Positions 21,271 to 22,434 of a DNA stretch of 22,434 nucleotides are shown in pieces. Within the stretch, counting starts at the first letter, position 1; each line of letters begins with the position of its first letter. The stretch lies in the IMG/VR virus record IMGVR_UViG_3300025849_000247, positions 1 through 22,434 of that record; one strand, given 5' to 3'. This DNA comes from a virus. The notes beneath the pieces are model-generated. The model was not told the DNA's origin and did not search any database. It was given only the letters and a program-made list of their open reading frames with translations. Made by a program: the position numbers and the translations under genes.

Positions 21271-21467
21271 TAAAAGTACCTCTCCAAAATCTCTAACTGT
21301 TCATGGTAGTCCGCAATGATCTTCAACTCGTGTTCTATCGCTTCCATCACATCAGGATGTTCACCAATACCGGTAGGATTGGCCAAGTAAACTTCCACGT
21401 TCATTTTATGTTTGTTAATCTTACCCACCGCATGGGATGTCAACGACTCAATTATCTGTTTTCTCAT
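21270..21467 (-). CDS. small conserved-looking phage protein (HPDVMEAIE type)
   Basis: 65 residues: MRKQIIESLTSHAVGKINKH, MNVEVYLANPTGIGEHP, DVMEAIEHELKIIADY and a final LEILERYF. Near-identical small proteins are, from memory, widespread in marine T4-like phages with no known role. The helical C-terminal half suggests a binding protein. It overlaps the end of the o-spanin gene by 20 bases. Confidence 0.7.
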   Translation of the reverse strand: MRKQIIESLTSHAVGKINKHKMNVEVYLANPTGIGEHPDVMEAIEHELKIIADYHEQLEILERYF

Positions 21468-21864
21468 TCTCTACAACCTCTGGTTCATCTGTATTCATAG
21501 TGCGATAGTATATCACAACTTCTTTTAGTTGATTTATATATCGTTTTATTTCCTGCATGTTATATGCCATCAACTCATAATCACCTACCGACATTGCAAC
21601 AAAGACTAATTGTCCTTCGTGTCGTTTCGCAATATCTTCTAGAAAGGTGTCAATGTTCTTGTCACTGACCACATACCACTGAGGGTCTTTGAGGTCAATC
21701 TGTCTAGGCATTGCGGGATGGATAATTGGAACTCTTATCTCTACCGTCTTAATCTCTACTGGTATAGGTTCTGGTACTTTACCCCAGTTACCTAGTGTCG
21801 TACAACCACTACTTATCAGTGTTATCAATAACAGCAGTGTCGTTTTCGATACTGTCGAATACAT
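21448..21864 (-). CDS. o-spanin-like outer membrane lipoprotein (Rz1-type)
   Basis: 138 residues. The N-terminus has a short basic start, a hydrophobic stretch (TLLLLITLISSGCTT) and Cys21 in a lipobox-like setting, so it should be lipidated and exported. A Pro-rich segment follows (WGKVPEPIPVEIK), as in many outer-membrane spanins, and then a longer C-terminal domain with helices. The gene starts 56 bases inside the end of the i-spanin-like gene in another frame, the usual spanin layout. Rz1-type proteins bridge to Rz through the periplasm to fuse the inner and outer membranes at lysis. It is longer than most o-spanins (40-100 residues), so a different lipoprotein role is possible. Confidence 0.65.
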   Translation of the reverse strand: MYSTVSKTTLLLLITLISSGCTTLGNWGKVPEPIPVEIKTVEIRVPIIHPAMPRQIDLKDPQWYVVSDKNIDTFLEDIAKRHEGQLVFVAMSVGDYELMAYNMQEIKRYINQLKEVVIYYRTMNTDEPEVVENEKTDN

Positions 21865-22204
21865 CTTTAGTTCCTCGGTTGATTCTTGTTTCTATCAGAG
21901 TCGGTTTTGCAGCTGCAAGTCGTGATAGGTTATGTCGTGCAAAGATTGCAAGGTATCGTTTAGACTCTGCCTCAATCTCTGCATTACGAGAGGACATCGC
22001 ATTCAATGCTTCGGAAGTCTTCTGTAGGTTATTCTGTAACGCTTCTATCGTCTTTACTTGTTCTTGTTCACGTAACTCTTGTGCCGCAAGAAGTACCTGT
22101 TGTTGTACAACTTGACCCAACAAAGGTTTGTGTATGAACTGATAGAATCCTGCAAACGTGATACCCATACAAAGTATCACTCCTAATAATATTTTACTGA
22201 ACAT
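21809..22204 (-). CDS. i-spanin-like inner membrane protein (Rz-type)
   Basis: 131 residues. One N-terminal membrane segment (KILLGVILCMGITFAGFYQF, about residues 4-23) is followed by a periplasmic coiled coil (QQQVLLAAQELREQEQVKT, LQNNLQKTSEALNAM) and a C-terminal segment LSRLAAAKPTLIETRINRG typical of phage Rz-like proteins. With the overlapping lipoprotein gene it forms a spanin pair that would disrupt the outer membrane after the wall has been cut. AAGG lies before ATG 22204, which is 11 bases inside the partial gene to the right. Confidence 0.68.
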   Translation of the reverse strand: MFSKILLGVILCMGITFAGFYQFIHKPLLGQVVQQQVLLAAQELREQEQVKTIEALQNNLQKTSEALNAMSSRNAEIEAESKRYLAIFARHNLSRLAAAKPTLIETRINRGTKDVFDSIENDTAVIDNTDK

Positions 22205-22434
22205 CGTGCCACGCCTTCTTTATATACGGTAAGTATTCCAATTCGTGTGGTTTTGGTTTACCACCACAATCCACAATCTTACAACCACTTGGAATATATT
22301 TAGGGAATATCCAATTACCCAAAACCTTACTACCAAGATGAAACTTCAGGTTGAGTTTGAGGTTTTGATTGAACTCTTCGTCCATATAGTAGATCTCAGA
22401 GTAACCGCCTGGTTTCCACTCTTCGAGTAGACGA
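22194..22434 (-). CDS. partial protein, 5' end off window
   Basis: The frame stays open from its stop at 22194 to the right edge, so the start lies outside (an internal ATG at 22385 is probably not the true start because coding continues upstream with RLLEEWKPGGYSEIYY). Visible are about 79 residues with NLKFHLGSKVLGNWIFPKY, CKIVDCGGKPKPHELEY and a C-terminal KKAWHDVQ. Not recognised. It is coupled to the i-spanin-like gene by an 11-base overlap. Confidence 0.6.
   Translation of the reverse strand, partial: RLLEEWKPGGYSEIYYMDEEFNQNLKLNLKFHLGSKVLGNWIFPKYIPSGCKIVDCGGKPKPHELEYLPYIKKAWHDVQ

Overview
This window is a piece of a T4-like (exo-T-even, probably marine) contractile-tailed phage genome. 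The evidence is a set of recognisable T4 homologues (needle, gp5 OB hub, gp27, gp53, gp48, gp4, gp54, gp26, tape measure, gp32, probable gp33), exact copies of the T4 late promoter TATAAATA in front of virion genes, and dense coding with TAATG and ATGA stop/start overlaps. The host cannot be named. Clear Shine-Dalgarno sequences and sigma70-type promoters with 17-bp spacers point to a bacterium with a standard sigma70 system, and the amidase and spanin genes point to a Gram-negative host. No tRNA, CRISPR array, insertion sequence or integration module was seen.

Layout. (1) 1-7050, minus strand: one tightly coupled late operon for the central baseplate, read from gp48 through gp53, gp27, an OB-fold hub protein and a tail amidase to a beta-helical needle that runs off the left edge. 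The three functions of the single T4 gp5 protein lie here on three genes. (2) 7051-12602, plus strand: gp4 head completion, a sulfotransferase-like accessory gene, a virion protein of uncertain role, gp54-like tube initiator, gp26-like chaperone with a probable programmed -1 frameshift, and the tape measure. Two late promoters facing each other separate blocks 1 and 2. (3) 12633-17924, minus strand: gp32 (with its own composite early/late promoter), gp33-like protein and a string of small early-type genes served by sigma70-like promoters, including a duplicated promoter/gene-end cassette near 16.8-17.2 kb. (4) 17982-19160, plus strand: a late promoter and two conserved-looking genes of unknown function. 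(5) 19157-22434, minus strand: a P-loop kinase with a capsid-targeting-like N-terminus under its own late promoter, preceded by a coupled operon of a small membrane protein, a glycosyltransferase-like protein, a thermonuclease, a small conserved-looking protein, an Rz1-like lipoprotein and an Rz-like inner-membrane spanin, and a partial gene at the right edge.

How it works together. Early host-type promoters on the minus strand would make the small takeover proteins, gp32 and the gp33-like late co-activator. Late transcription from TATAAATA sites would then switch on the baseplate, tail, head-completion and kinase genes. The points most worth a second look are the frameshift before the tape measure, the divided hub with an apparently dead muramidase domain beside an intact-looking amidase, the kinase that may be packaged in the capsid, the sulfotransferase between morphogenesis genes, and the duplicated promoter cassette.
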